Assembly: GCF_008831285.2 (NCBI RefSeq)
Contig: NW_022204640.1
Span: 1-28,978, forward strand
Origin: Nymphaea colorata
Taxonomy: Eukaryota > Streptophyta > Magnoliopsida > Nymphaeales > Nymphaeaceae
Direction: 5' to 3'
DNA length: 28,978 bases
The notes beneath the pieces are model-generated. The model had not been told where the DNA came from and did no database searches. It saw only the letters and a list, made by a program, of their open reading frames with translations. Position 1 is the stretch's first letter. Each line of letters opens with the position of its first letter. A program made the translations under genes and the position numbers. Of the stretch, positions 1 to 8,958 are shown in pieces.

Positions 1-1616
1 AAGACATCTGAACGCCTCAGAGATACTATCCTGCAACTTGAGAACGAAACTGGTCGCAACTCATTCCTCAAGCCTGACAACACGGAAGAATACACAAAGC
101 AGTGTAATTGTGAGGATATTCAGTGATCAGAGAACTGGAAGAAGTGAAGGAGGGACTAATCCAAGAGATAAAGGCTTACTTCAGAGAGAAGGAGTATGAT
201 ATCCGCAAGGAAACTTCAAAGTACATCGAAATCCAGAAAAAGCTGTAGGCGCTCAAGAAGGACTTGCTGCAGGCTACTTCCGAATTGAGAATGCTTGAAA
301 AGAACCTATTCAATCCACAATAGACTCTGAAGGCCATAAAGAAGGCAAATAAGCTGAACTATGGTGGTATGGTTGGCCACTTCCACGAGAGAATCAATAG
401 GTAGAGCAGGAAATGGCTTTCAATCTTCGCCTGGAAATGAACAACGAGAAGCGGTAAGCTCTCAAGGCCAGTCTCAATGACTCATCGGCATCAAGAATAA
501 ATCATTCACCAAGCCCAAGCAGAACAAATGCAATTGGATATTGGCAAGGCGAGAACATAAGACATTCAAGGATAGCAACGTAAATTAAAATAAAAGCGTA
601 AGAATCCAGTTTACACCATTACCACTCCCGCCCTCAGCGCCGACCGCATGCTTCAGCAGAACTCTTCCGCATCTAGATGAAGAACTTCTTCTAGTGTCCT
701 CCCTTCCTGCACTTCTTTGAAGTCACTAACTCCACCCTACACTTAGTGCGCATTGATGCCATCAAGCCCAATGAACCAGTGAAGTGGGAAGTCGTTCCTC
801 TCGAAATCAAATTCAAAATTCCTCCTTCCATCGCACCATTGCCAACGAGAAGGAGACATTTACATAATAGGCGGCACCTCTCTATAGAATCTCAAACGCA
901 GCAAGGATATTTATCAATTCAACCGATCAGGCAACACCTCACCAAAGTGGCGGAACTATTGATTGCCGCTCATCCCACTCAGTGCTGTGCCACTAGGGCA
1001 TCATCTACATCAGCGGAGGAATGACCAACAACGATGAACTCTCAAAAAGTGCGAAATGTTCTTGCCAAAGACTGCAGAAGTGAAGGCTATGGCTTCGTGC
1101 AAGTATGAAACCACCAATTCCTGCCTTGCGCTATCGGCACTAGCTACCTGCTCAAGTTGGAGGAGTCCACGCCAATGGAGAAAACAACAACACCCTGAAG
1201 TCTACAGCATCCGGCCAACCTGTGGACGAAGTGATCCCACCATATAGCACCAAGGCGAGTTCGGTCTGCTCAGTTGCAGCGGATGGGCTCCACTCAACGA
1301 AAGCCAGATCTTCGTCTTCGGCGGGTATAACTAAGAAATTTAAAGTGAAAACTCCCGCATGAGTTTCGTCATCGAGCGTACTTTTTTCCCCAATACAGAC
1401 AGCAGCTAGGAGAACTAATTCGTGTTCAAATACGTGAACAACAAGAATCCGCCATTCTCCGAGGGTTTCTGGAACCAGCAGGGAATCGTGCACAACGGTC
1501 TAATCTACTGTCTTCAAAACGTGGACGGCGAGGAGTAGAACGACTGTCTTGAGGACAAGAAATCGTTGCTGATCTTCAACGGAAAGACATGGTCGACCTG
1601 TCTGGACGCCCACTGA
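1..1616 (+). CDS. Coiled-coil and kelch-repeat protein, 5' end missing
   Basis: Read with UAR as Glu. The first ~480 bases encode a charged coiled coil, interrupted by introns at 104-123 (20 nt) and 367-389 (23 nt) whose removal keeps the frame open. A low-complexity linker follows. From about 740 come kelch-type blades: a 'FHRTIANEKG' stretch, then 'DIYIIGG' at 855-875, 'GIIYISGG' at ~1000-1022 and 'IFVFGG' at ~1310-1330. The frame ends at UGA 1614-1616. Ciliates have many B-box/coiled-coil/kelch proteins of this shape; such beta-propellers are usually protein-binding scaffolds. The N-terminus lies outside the window, so a B-box cannot be checked. The kelch part shows several frame breaks (near 828, 851, 950, 1050, 1195, 1215) with no GT-AG intron to explain them, more than in any other gene here. 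It could be a decaying copy, or simply poor consensus at the edge of the sequence. Confidence 0.7.
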
Positions 1617-1641
1617 TAAATTTTATTATGAAAATACTATT

Positions 1642-2743
1642 ATGAGAAGCACCTTTTGGAAGATCAAGAATAGCTATGCTGCCAAGGCCAGGGCAGACCA
1701 AGAGGCCAAGGAACGCGCACGCCGTGAGACTGTACGCAGCAGGCAAAATAATGATGATAGTCTCATTGCATCTTCCATCCAGGAAGACCCGCAAGAATCC
1801 ACCAAAGAGCCCACATAGTTTTCGGAGCAAATCGAAGCTCGCGTCTCGAACTTTTAGCAGCTTAAGAAAGAGATCAGGTACTTGGAGAACTCGCAGATTA
1901 TGAGTATGAAGTACAGACCTCATACTGAGGCCGACTAGTCCGACTCCTCCTACCACTTCAAGACCACAGGGAAGGAGTTTTACCCCAGCAAGAAAGTGGC
2001 CCACTTCGAGAAGTTCAAGCTCTGCCTCAAGAAGAAGGGCAGGTCCAAGAGACTCAGTCTCCTCCTAGATGGCAACAACCGCAGCGCCAGTAGCGCAGAC
2101 TACAACTGCCTCGACTCTCTCAAGGTCAAGGACTCAACCTTGAAGCCCAGGGCGAGCTCAGGCTCAAGAAGAAGGAAACGCCCTACATCGTCAAGAAATT
2201 CTACCGTCCCACTTCAAGCAACAAATCTTTGCAGGAATTATCGATGCGTTCAAATGAAATCCGCGGTCGTAAGCTCCGCACCAGCGTGACCAACCGCAAG
2301 GACAAGGAGAACGTGCTTATTTGTGCTACTGACATGATCGTATGTACAGTTAAGTTGTCGCCCACCCAAGTGCCTGAATGCATATGAATATGCTGGGATT
2401 CGCAATTCAGAGTCATATATAATTAAAGATGAGCAGCATTATGAACACTTTGGATCCCAACGCTCCCTTCAAGAGGAGGACATTGAGGAGATCCTCAAGG
2501 CCTTCAGTTTCCAAAAGACCATCAATGTCGAGCGCGGCTCCGCAGAATTTTGCAGGAGTTGGCTCACACATTCCTGGAGGAGATTCTGACGTGCCCCCCT
2601 CCGACAAGGCAAATCTCAATATCGCCGCCATCAACAGACAAATCGCAATGAAATTCCCAGAAGTATCCACTGAGAGCGTCCCATTCACCATCGACTACAT
2701 CCAACGCAGGGGCATGGAGATCGATAAGGAGGAAATGAACTGA
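1642..2743 (+). CDS. Hypothetical protein, about 343 aa, three tiny introns
   Basis: No family recognised. The reading frame is complete from ATG 1642 to UGA 2741-2743 after removing introns at 2125-2150 (26 nt), 2349-2370 (22 nt) and 2558-2579 (22 nt); no frame break is then needed. Residues ~1-90 are charged and probably helical (Arg/Glu-rich with scattered UAR Glu codons). The middle is Lys/Arg-rich, and the C-terminal third carries an acidic helix around 'LQEEDIEEILKAF'. Without the introns the region looks like two separate small ORFs (from 1642 and from 2429). The joined version is preferred because codon use stays coding-like across the junctions and each intron has the right length class. 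The start lies 25 bp after the stop of the kelch gene on the same strand. It could be a cytoskeletal or basal-body accessory protein, but nothing in the sequence proves that. Confidence 0.65.
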
Positions 2744-2921
2744 TCATCCTTCGCAGTTATGTATCACCAATCAACACAGCTATATAAACTATCTGTTTGC
2801 AGAAGCTTTTGCTTGTTCAACTTGTTGATGAGGATGAGTATTGTGATAGATGAGAGAATGAGAGATAATATAAGTCAAAATTGATCAGTGAGGGTTCTGC
2901 ATCTCTTAGCGACTGATTCTT

Positions 2922-3800
2922 TCAATCTTGCCTGCCCTCCTTCAGTCCCGACCCTCGCCTCTTCTCCTTCAGCTGTATATTCTCGCGAATGATGTTTTGG
3001 TTCTCTTGTATTTTGGCAGTGATATTCTGGAGAAGGTCTTTTTATGTTTTGCCTTTTCCTGCGTGAGTTCTCCGTAGATTATCTTGAGGTGGTTGTAGGC
3101 TAAGCTAGTTCTTCATTTTCTCTGCGGAGGGTGAAGCAAGATTGGCAATTTTTGATATCGTGTTCCATTTCGGCAACCATGATCCTTAGGTCCTAAATTT
3201 CGCGCTTGAGATGGTGGGAGGTTTGGACGCTTGCATATTCCTTTTTATTTGCAATTTTCCACGATTAATTCTTTTCCGCGATGAGCAGTTCTAAGATTCC
3301 TTGAGTTTTGAGTTTTCCACTCCCATTCTCGTCAACGTTTCCTAGAGGTACTTATTATTCTCGTTGATTTCGTTGTTCTCAGTGATGAGGGTCTGAATAT
3401 CGTTTCTCAGTTGCAAAATCTCCTGCTTTTGTTTTTGGCACAGCGTTTCAGACTAGTTGAGCTGTACTTCATAGTTCTTGATCTGTACGGTTAGGAAGTA
3501 GATGTCCCTATCCTGCTTCTCCATGATTTTGGAGGTCTCTGCTTCGAACTGTTCCATCTTCTGCCTCAGGAAGTCCTCGTAGTGGGCGTGCTTGGGAGAG
3601 ACTTGGGCGGTCTCCTCTGCGATCCTGGAGGATTGTATTGAAAAATTAGCGTTTGAGATGTCCACCTCGGTATGTTTTGAATCGATCGTGTTGTACTTGC
3701 TCGGCGTCTAGAAAGGGTTGGGCTTCTCAAGGGGACCCTCATTGTGAAAATCGTATGCGAATTTCTTGCGGAATGGCTGGGTGCTTCTTTACTTGCTCAT
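2922..3800 (-). CDS. Coiled-coil protein, about 293 aa
   Basis: Starts at ATG 3800 (an in-frame upstream ATG at 3833 lies in AT-rich sequence and is less likely) and ends at UGA 2924-2922. After a basic N-terminus ('MSKERSTQPFRKKFAYDF') almost the whole protein is a heptad-like coil rich in Glu, Lys, Gln and Leu, from about residue 65 to the end. Several Glu are UAG or UAA codons. Three frame changes occur near 3295, 3105 and 3035, each needing one missing base. The one near 3295 could instead be a 17-nt GT-AG intron. With all three allowed, the length is a whole number of codons. Function unknown; such coils are common in ciliate cytoskeletal and ciliary proteins. It is transcribed divergently from the methyltransferase gene, 119 bp apart. 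Confidence 0.65.
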
Positions 3801-3919
3801 ATAGTTTATTATTAATTTTAATGCCAATATCATAAAAGTATTGAGTGGGTTTGGGTTGGGAGGAAAGCGGGGAAAGTGGATGAGGGTGATTAATGATGGA
3901 TATAATATTATTGAAACTT
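3801..3919. promoter_or_regulatory. Divergent promoter region, 119 bp
   Basis: This is the only space between the starts of the coiled-coil gene (leftward) and the methyltransferase gene (rightward), so both promoters should lie here. It is AT-rich at both ends with a G-rich middle (3842-3890). No defined motif is recognised. Confidence 0.4.
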
Positions 3920-4634
3920 ATGAGCCAATACGGACGGGCAGAATATTGGGAGGAGAGATACTCCAGAGACCCTGGTGCTTTCGACTGGTACCAACGCTAC
4001 TTCACCCTCCGTGATCTCATCGGCGCCAATATCCCCGTTTAGTTCCGCATCCTCAACGTTGGGTCAGGCAACTCGAGTATCGCATTTTCGATGCAGGACT
4101 CAGCGAGTAGATGTTCGACGACGGCTACGAGAACATCACCAACATCGACATCTCCCAAACATCCATAAAAGCGATGAACGAACTTTACAAGGAAAAGGGC
4201 CCCAACTTCAAATACATCCAGATGGACGTGAGAGCCATGGAGTTCGCATAGAACTCATTTGATGCAGTGATCGACAAGGGAACTTTCGACTCAGTTGTGG
4301 TAATGATGCTGGGATGCAGTGCGGAGAGGGATCCAATACGAATGCCAGCAAGATGTTGACGGAGGTTTACCGAGTCCTGGGGCCAAACGGAGTCTACATT
4401 ATGATATCTTTCGGGAACCCTGACAACAGGATGTAGTACCTGAAGCGTAAGGAGTTCTAGTGGGGCATTTGGGTGCACAAGTTGATGAAGCCGACGGTGA
4501 CAGCGCAGATAACCCCGACCAACACTGACAAGGACGACAAGAACTACCACTTCCTGTATATCTGCATCAAGGGGAAGAAAAACGAGTAGGGGCAGGTGGT
4601 CGTTGAGGAGAAGAAGGAGGAGGGCAAGAAGTGA
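3920..4634 (+). CDS. METTL13/EFM-like SAM-dependent methyltransferase
   Basis: Class I methyltransferase of about 224 aa resembling the N-terminal domain of METTL13 and related eEF1A lysine methyltransferases, probably acting on a protein in the cytosol. The family opening 'YGRAEYWEERY' and 'FDWYQRY' is present. Motif I is 'ILNVGSGNSRLSEEMFDDGY' and the acidic motif II is 'NITNIDIS'. 'QMDVRAMEF' and 'FDAVIDKGT' follow. Introns at 4077-4096 and 4300-4319 (both 20 nt) must be removed: the first splits the 'GSGNS/RLSEE' motif and the second follows 'DSVV'. No frame break is needed. The tail is Glu/Lys-rich. ATG 3920 was chosen because family members start at this point; an in-frame ATG at 3896 would add eight hydrophobic residues. 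The substrate cannot be read from sequence. The next gene starts only 6 bp after the stop. Confidence 0.88.
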
Positions 4635-4640
4635 CTTTTA

Positions 4641-5446
4641 ATGATGGCTATCTTTCGGTTAAGCATTTATAATCAAATGAAAAATACAATTTTTCAAAAC
4701 GAAGAAGATATCATCGAGTCTATCAACCTCACCGCCAAATTGGAAAATAGTCTCAAAAAAATACTGACCAATAAAAAGAAATCCCAAAAGGAATGCACGC
4801 ATCATTGCCAGCAAAGACACCGAGAGGAGTACGAAAGAGTAATTGAAGAAATAACTACATTGAAAAAAGAAAAATAATAACTTGTCAATGATAATCAATT
4901 TCTAAGCAAAGAGCTAATCAACCACAAGCAACAGGTGCGAGAGCTGAGCAAGGAGGTACGATAATTGAAGAAATATGTCAACTTCTTGCAAAACTACAAT
5001 TCCACACTCAAAAAATAAATGGCATTCTGGGTCAAAAAGCCGAGGAACCAGCAGGCCATGGCCGAAAACCACCCAATTACCACCTCCTCAGCCAAGAAAT
5101 ATAACAACTGAAGAATCTCAACGACCTGAGAGAGAAGCAGCTCTTTTAAATGGGCAATACATTTGAAGTTAAAATAGCCAAAAGAGATGACTCCACCAAA
5201 AATCTTTACTTCGCTGAAAAATCAACCAGCATAGGCAAGAAAAAAACCAAGAACTCAATCACCTTCACCAGGAACGAAGAAAACGAGTGTACTAGTTGCT
5301 CCTACGCCAAGATAGTTAAGAGTAACAAGCAGACCACTAAAAATAGTTCAACAGGCAGCAAGCGTAAAAAGTTGTGTCCTGCCACAAGAGCTATATCTAG
5401 ACTTCTGACTTCCTCTATTGATGGTTCTCAATTTTTACTTTATTGA
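4641..5446 (+). CDS. Coiled-coil protein, about 268 aa
   Basis: Starts at ATG 4641, 6 bp after the methyltransferase stop (ATG 4677 is an alternative), and ends at UGA 5444-5446. The N-terminal two thirds form a long coiled coil rich in Lys, Glu, Gln and Leu. With UAR as Glu the pair of UAA codons at 4875-4880 and later ones fit the heptads. The C-terminal ~90 residues are basic, Ser/Thr/Lys-rich and probably disordered. One frame break near 5012 lies in a run of six A and needs one missing base. Function unknown. The Rab11-like gene begins 10 bp downstream on the same strand. Confidence 0.6.
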
Positions 5447-5456
5447 TAATTATTAA

Positions 5457-6168
5457 ATGAGCATCGTGGGGGAGAACTTCGACTTCCTGTTCAAGATGGT
5501 GGTCATCGGGGGTAAGGACTGTGCTATGGACTAGACTCCGGCGTGGGAAAAACCAACCTGCTCTCCCGATTCGAAAAGAATTAATTCACTCTCGAGTCAA
5601 AAGCTACCATTGGAGTTGAGTTCGCCAGCAAAAACCTTATACTGGAGGGCAGTCGCATCAAACACAGATCTGGGACACAGCAGGTCAGGAGAGGTACCGA
5701 GCCATCACCCAGGCCTACTACAAGGGCGCAGCGGGAGCCATCATAGCCTTTGACCTTACTCGCAGACTAACCTTCGAAAACGTCCCCAAGTGGCTAAAGG
5801 AGCTGCGCTAGAACTCCCAGGAGGGTATCGTCTGCATCTTGGTGGGTAAGCTATCCAGGAGGTAGGCAACAAGTGCGACCGTGAGGAGTAAAGGTGCGTG
5901 AAGGTCGAAGAGGCCATGCAGTTCGCGCAAGAACACAAACTCTTCTACCTAGAAACTTCTGCACTCAGTGGCAATAACGTGGAGCAGGCCTTCATGACCG
6001 TCATCAAGGGTAGATGAATATTACCCAGAGATATACGATGAGACGAAGAAGAAAAAGAAGACTACGCCTGGAGGTGGAGACGCGAACAAGAAGGCTGTTG
6101 TTTACGTTAAGAAGATCGAGATATCTGAGGGAAGCAACAGTAAGAAGCGAAAGAAATGCTGCCAGTGA
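5457..6168 (+). CDS. RAB11: Rab11-family small GTPase
   Basis: Small GTPase of about 216 aa that should act on recycling and exocytic membranes, including the contractile-vacuole or phagosome traffic of ciliates. The P-loop is '[14 protein letters not shown]'. Switch I is 'KATIGVEF', preceded by 'KNEFTLESK', which matches Rab11. Then come '[13 protein letters not shown]', 'GNKCD', 'ETSAL' and a C-terminal 'KKCCQ' for prenylation. Introns at 5512-5534 (23 nt), 5846-5865 (20 nt) and 6010-6028 (19 nt) are fixed by motifs: the first splits 'VVIG/DSGVGKT', the second 'LVG/NKCD', the third 'VIK/EIYDE'. One frame break near 5660 ('ATCAAACACAG') needs one missing base to give '[10 protein letters not shown]'. 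'[20 protein letters not shown]' is also Rab11-like. Rab2 or Rab14 are less likely. Its stop faces the B-box gene, 29 bp away. Confidence 0.93.
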
Positions 6169-6197
6169 TTGTAATTTAATTTTAAAATTGGCAAACA

Positions 6198-7407
6198 TCA
6201 CTGAACCTTTTGCTCGTTCTCGGCCTTGAAGATGGTCAGGCCTGACTTCTTGATCTTCCTGCTCGGATCGCACACGTTCACGCCGAAACTAGACTCCATG
6301 AAGCTGGCGGAAGCTGGGTGGAGGCGCGCAATGGCAGGTTCTATTTTATCATCTTTTCTGAGGAGTTAGGCCTTAGCTAGATGCGGGAACTGTAGTTTTG
6401 GGAGTGGTGGTGGGTGGGAGCCATTTGGACGGGACTATTGGACATGATTGAAGTGTTTGGCATGAAACTTTCACGTCTCACTTGCGTTTGAAGCTGAGGT
6501 TGGCTCTGATCCTTTACGAGGTAGTGCGTATAGGGCTCGATGATGGTCTGGGTGTAGCGAGGCTGCAGGATCATGCTGCTTTTGGTGATGGAATCTGATC
6601 TCTTGGGCATGACTGTCAAGTTGGAGGTTTCGTTATTGGTGATAGTGGCTCTTGAACTCTTGACACCTCTTTTACCTCTGCTTTTTGTTGTTTCTTTTCG
6701 CCGAAGACCAGGGAGATGCTGCGCTCTAGGGCGCTCTTGATGTCGCTGATATAGAGGGGATTGATGGAGATGTTGGTCTCGTAGGCTTAGTTCTTGTCAA
6801 GCTCGCCAGAAATATCCTTCTGGGTCTGCAGGGAATTCCCGAGGACTTGCGTGCGTATGCGGTGGAAGGACTCGAGGAAGGTTTGGGAATTGAGGTCCTG
6901 CGCGGAAGCAAAGAGAGTGTTGACGTCCCGCGAGATCAGTTGAGCAGCGATTCCATGCGGTTTTAGTTATGCAGGCCAACTTTCTTCTCATCGGCCTCCA
7001 CCTTGCGCAGCAGTTCCTTCTCCTTCGCGTCGTAAAAACGGTTCACGAAGTCCAGCGTCTCGTGCCTGGCCTGCAGCACTACCTCAGCGATCTGCTTTCG
7101 CTTGCCGTTTATTGTCTCGATTATCAAGTTCTGCGTAGGTTGGGGGTTACGATTCTAGATTTTTCTTGCTCGAAGGCGGAGATGCGAGTGCGGATGTTGT
7201 CCTGCATTTTGCTGTAAGTGGCGCGGATATTTTCGTACTCGGGGGCGGTGCGTTTTTGGATGTGTGTTTCGGTGTGTGTGCATATACAGGTGGCACAGAG
7301 GCCGACATTGCACTCCTCTACGTGGGTGGGGGCGTACCTTTGCAGCAGAAGTTGGAGATGAGCTCGTTGGGGTGCAGGTCGCAGAAGGTGCGGCTAAAGT
7401 CGATCAT
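6198..7407 (-). CDS. B-box zinc finger and coiled-coil protein (TRIM-like)
   Basis: About 384 aa from ATG 7407 to UGA 6200-6198. The N-terminus is a B-box: 'FCDLHPNELISNFC', then 'C', 'LCATCICTHTETH', giving the expected Cys/His ligand order. A coiled coil follows (residues ~50-150, 'EVVLQARHETLDFVNRFYDAKEKELL'). The C-terminal half is Ser/Pro/Gln/His-rich and probably disordered. There is no RING and no kelch domain. Introns: 7318-7337 and 7131-7150 (20 nt each) and 6659-6675 (17 nt). The first splits the B-box. Frame breaks near 6943 and 6354 each need one missing base; with both the length is exactly 385 codons including stop. B-box/coiled-coil proteins usually self-assemble and act as scaffolds. 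The kelch gene at the left edge may belong to the same broad family. Confidence 0.8.
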
Positions 7408-7713
7408 TTTCGATTAGAAATATTAGAAATCAAATTATCGAAAAGAATTTGTGAGGAAAATTGTTTGGAATCATAATGTCGTTCCAGATTAACATATAGT
7501 TACCCTAAGGATCCTATACAAGCGAAAAATAGGCAAAAATGGTGAAAATTGATTTATGCACCCAAAATGGAATCCAAAATGATGTTATTGTGTATCAATT
7601 AGCCAAAAGTAGTAACGATCGCGGATACATATAGAAGTGAATATCATTCCAATTTCCCAAAACTCCATTTGAGGTTAGTGATACTTATTAAGCTAGGTAC
7701 TTTAATTATAATT
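7408..7713. promoter_or_regulatory. Divergent intergenic region, 306 bp
   Basis: This is the longest gene-free stretch in the window, between the starts of the B-box gene and the AAA ATPase gene. It is AT-rich with no coding-like frame and no hairpin or tRNA shape that I can see. It should hold both promoters. No motif is identified. Confidence 0.4.
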
Positions 7714-8924
7714 ATGCTGGCGAAGCTAAAGGCCTTCTTCCGAACCCACAAGAACAAGATACTGGCGACCATCAGTTTTGCTGCAGCTGGCTATTTCTTC
7801 TATAAATTCCTCAAGGAGGATGAGACCGTCGTCAAGATCTCCTCCTTCATGGAGGCAGTCAAATTCAATCAGGTCGATGAGGTAATTTCGACGGAGATAC
7901 CATTTTCTTCAGCTCGCACAACTCGGATTGGTACCAGACGTTTGCCGGCAACTACCCCATCGAGGAAATATATAGTCTCATTTGGTACTTCTATGCTAAA
8001 TAGCCAAAAGAAAATTAGTTTTTCCAATAAGGAAGCCCTGGTAAGCAACTAAACCTTAGCCATTGGCGCCTCCTGTCTGGTCACAGTTGCCACTTTCAAA
8101 CTCATGGTCAGACAAATCAACAAACCCAGTATGTCCCCAGTAGACTTCAAGTCCGCCATCTATGCTAGTCCAAACTCCTTCGATGACTACTTTGGAGGAG
8201 AGAAATCAAGGAAAAGTTTAGAGAAGTCATCGATTTTTTGCATTCTCCCGAAAAGTACCATGCCATGGGGGCTAGAATTAGACGCGGATACTGTTCTATG
8301 GGCCACCTGGAACAGGAAAGACCATGCTGGCAAGAGCTTTAGCCACTGAGGCAGGGTGCAGCTTCATCAAGGTGGTGCATCAGAGTTCCAGTAGATTTTT
8401 TCAGGAGTGGGGCCCAAGCGCATCCGCTAGCTGTTCCTAAGCGCACGCCGGTGTCCAACGGCTGCATCATCTTTATCGACGAGATCGACGCAATTGGCAA
8501 CCGCCTCAACCACCTCAGGGACTCCCACGAGACCACTGCCACCATCAACCAGTTCCTGAGCTAAATGGACGGCTTCTATCCCAACGAGAAGGTGCTGATC
8601 GTGGCAGCCACCAACCGCATCGACCTGGTCGACCATGCCATCCTGCGTGCTGGTCGTTTCGATCTCAAGATCTTCATCCCGCCTCCTAACTTCGAACAGC
8701 GCAAGGGCATCTTCCAGAAGATTCTCAGCAAGAAGACAAAGGAGCTGAGCGTGGTCGATGAATAAACAGTGGAGTTCATTGCAAAGCAGAGCGAGAACTG
8801 GTGCGGAGCAGACCTGGAGACACTCGTCAACGAATCCATCTATAAGGCCATTTAGGACAGGAAGGAGTACGTTGGCTCGCAACATATTCGCTCTGCCTTT
8901 GAGGAACTAGCAGTCAAGAGGTGA
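7714..8924 (+). CDS. FtsH/Yme1-like membrane AAA+ ATPase lacking the protease domain
   Basis: About 398 aa. A basic N-terminus is followed by a transmembrane segment ('[15 protein letters not shown]'), an ~85-residue intermembrane-type domain ('[13 protein letters not shown]...[15 protein letters not shown]') and a second membrane segment ('[17 protein letters not shown]'), the FtsH N-terminal plan. The AAA+ module has Walker A 'GPPGTGKT' (~8311-8335), the pore-loop region 'SEFQEIFSGVG', Walker B 'CIIFIDEID', 'FLSEMDGF', sensor 'AATNRID' and arginine finger 'RAGRFD'. The protein stops at UGA 8922-8924, just after the alpha-helical lid, so the M41 zinc-protease domain is absent. Intron at 8041-8059 (19 nt). 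Frame breaks near 7890, 8200, 8290, 8376 and 8437 each need one missing base; five are needed to reach a whole number of codons. A mitochondrial location is inferred from the family. ATG 7714 is chosen; an in-frame ATG at 7669 also exists. Confidence 0.82.
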
Positions 8925-8958
8925 TTTACAGATTTTTATGGATATAAATTAGTTTTGA

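Noticed and set aside
2429-2743. Separate 104-aa gene starting at ATG 2429
   Set aside because: Tiny introns at 2349-2370 and 2558-2579 join a better coding frame across this region to the upstream ORF; the first part of the 104-aa frame is Arg/Ser-rich shadow sequence.
7498-7512. 'TTACCCTAAGG' as an internal telomere-like repeat
   Set aside because: It is a single unit with no tandem copies, and CCCTAA is not this organism's telomere (CCCCAA).
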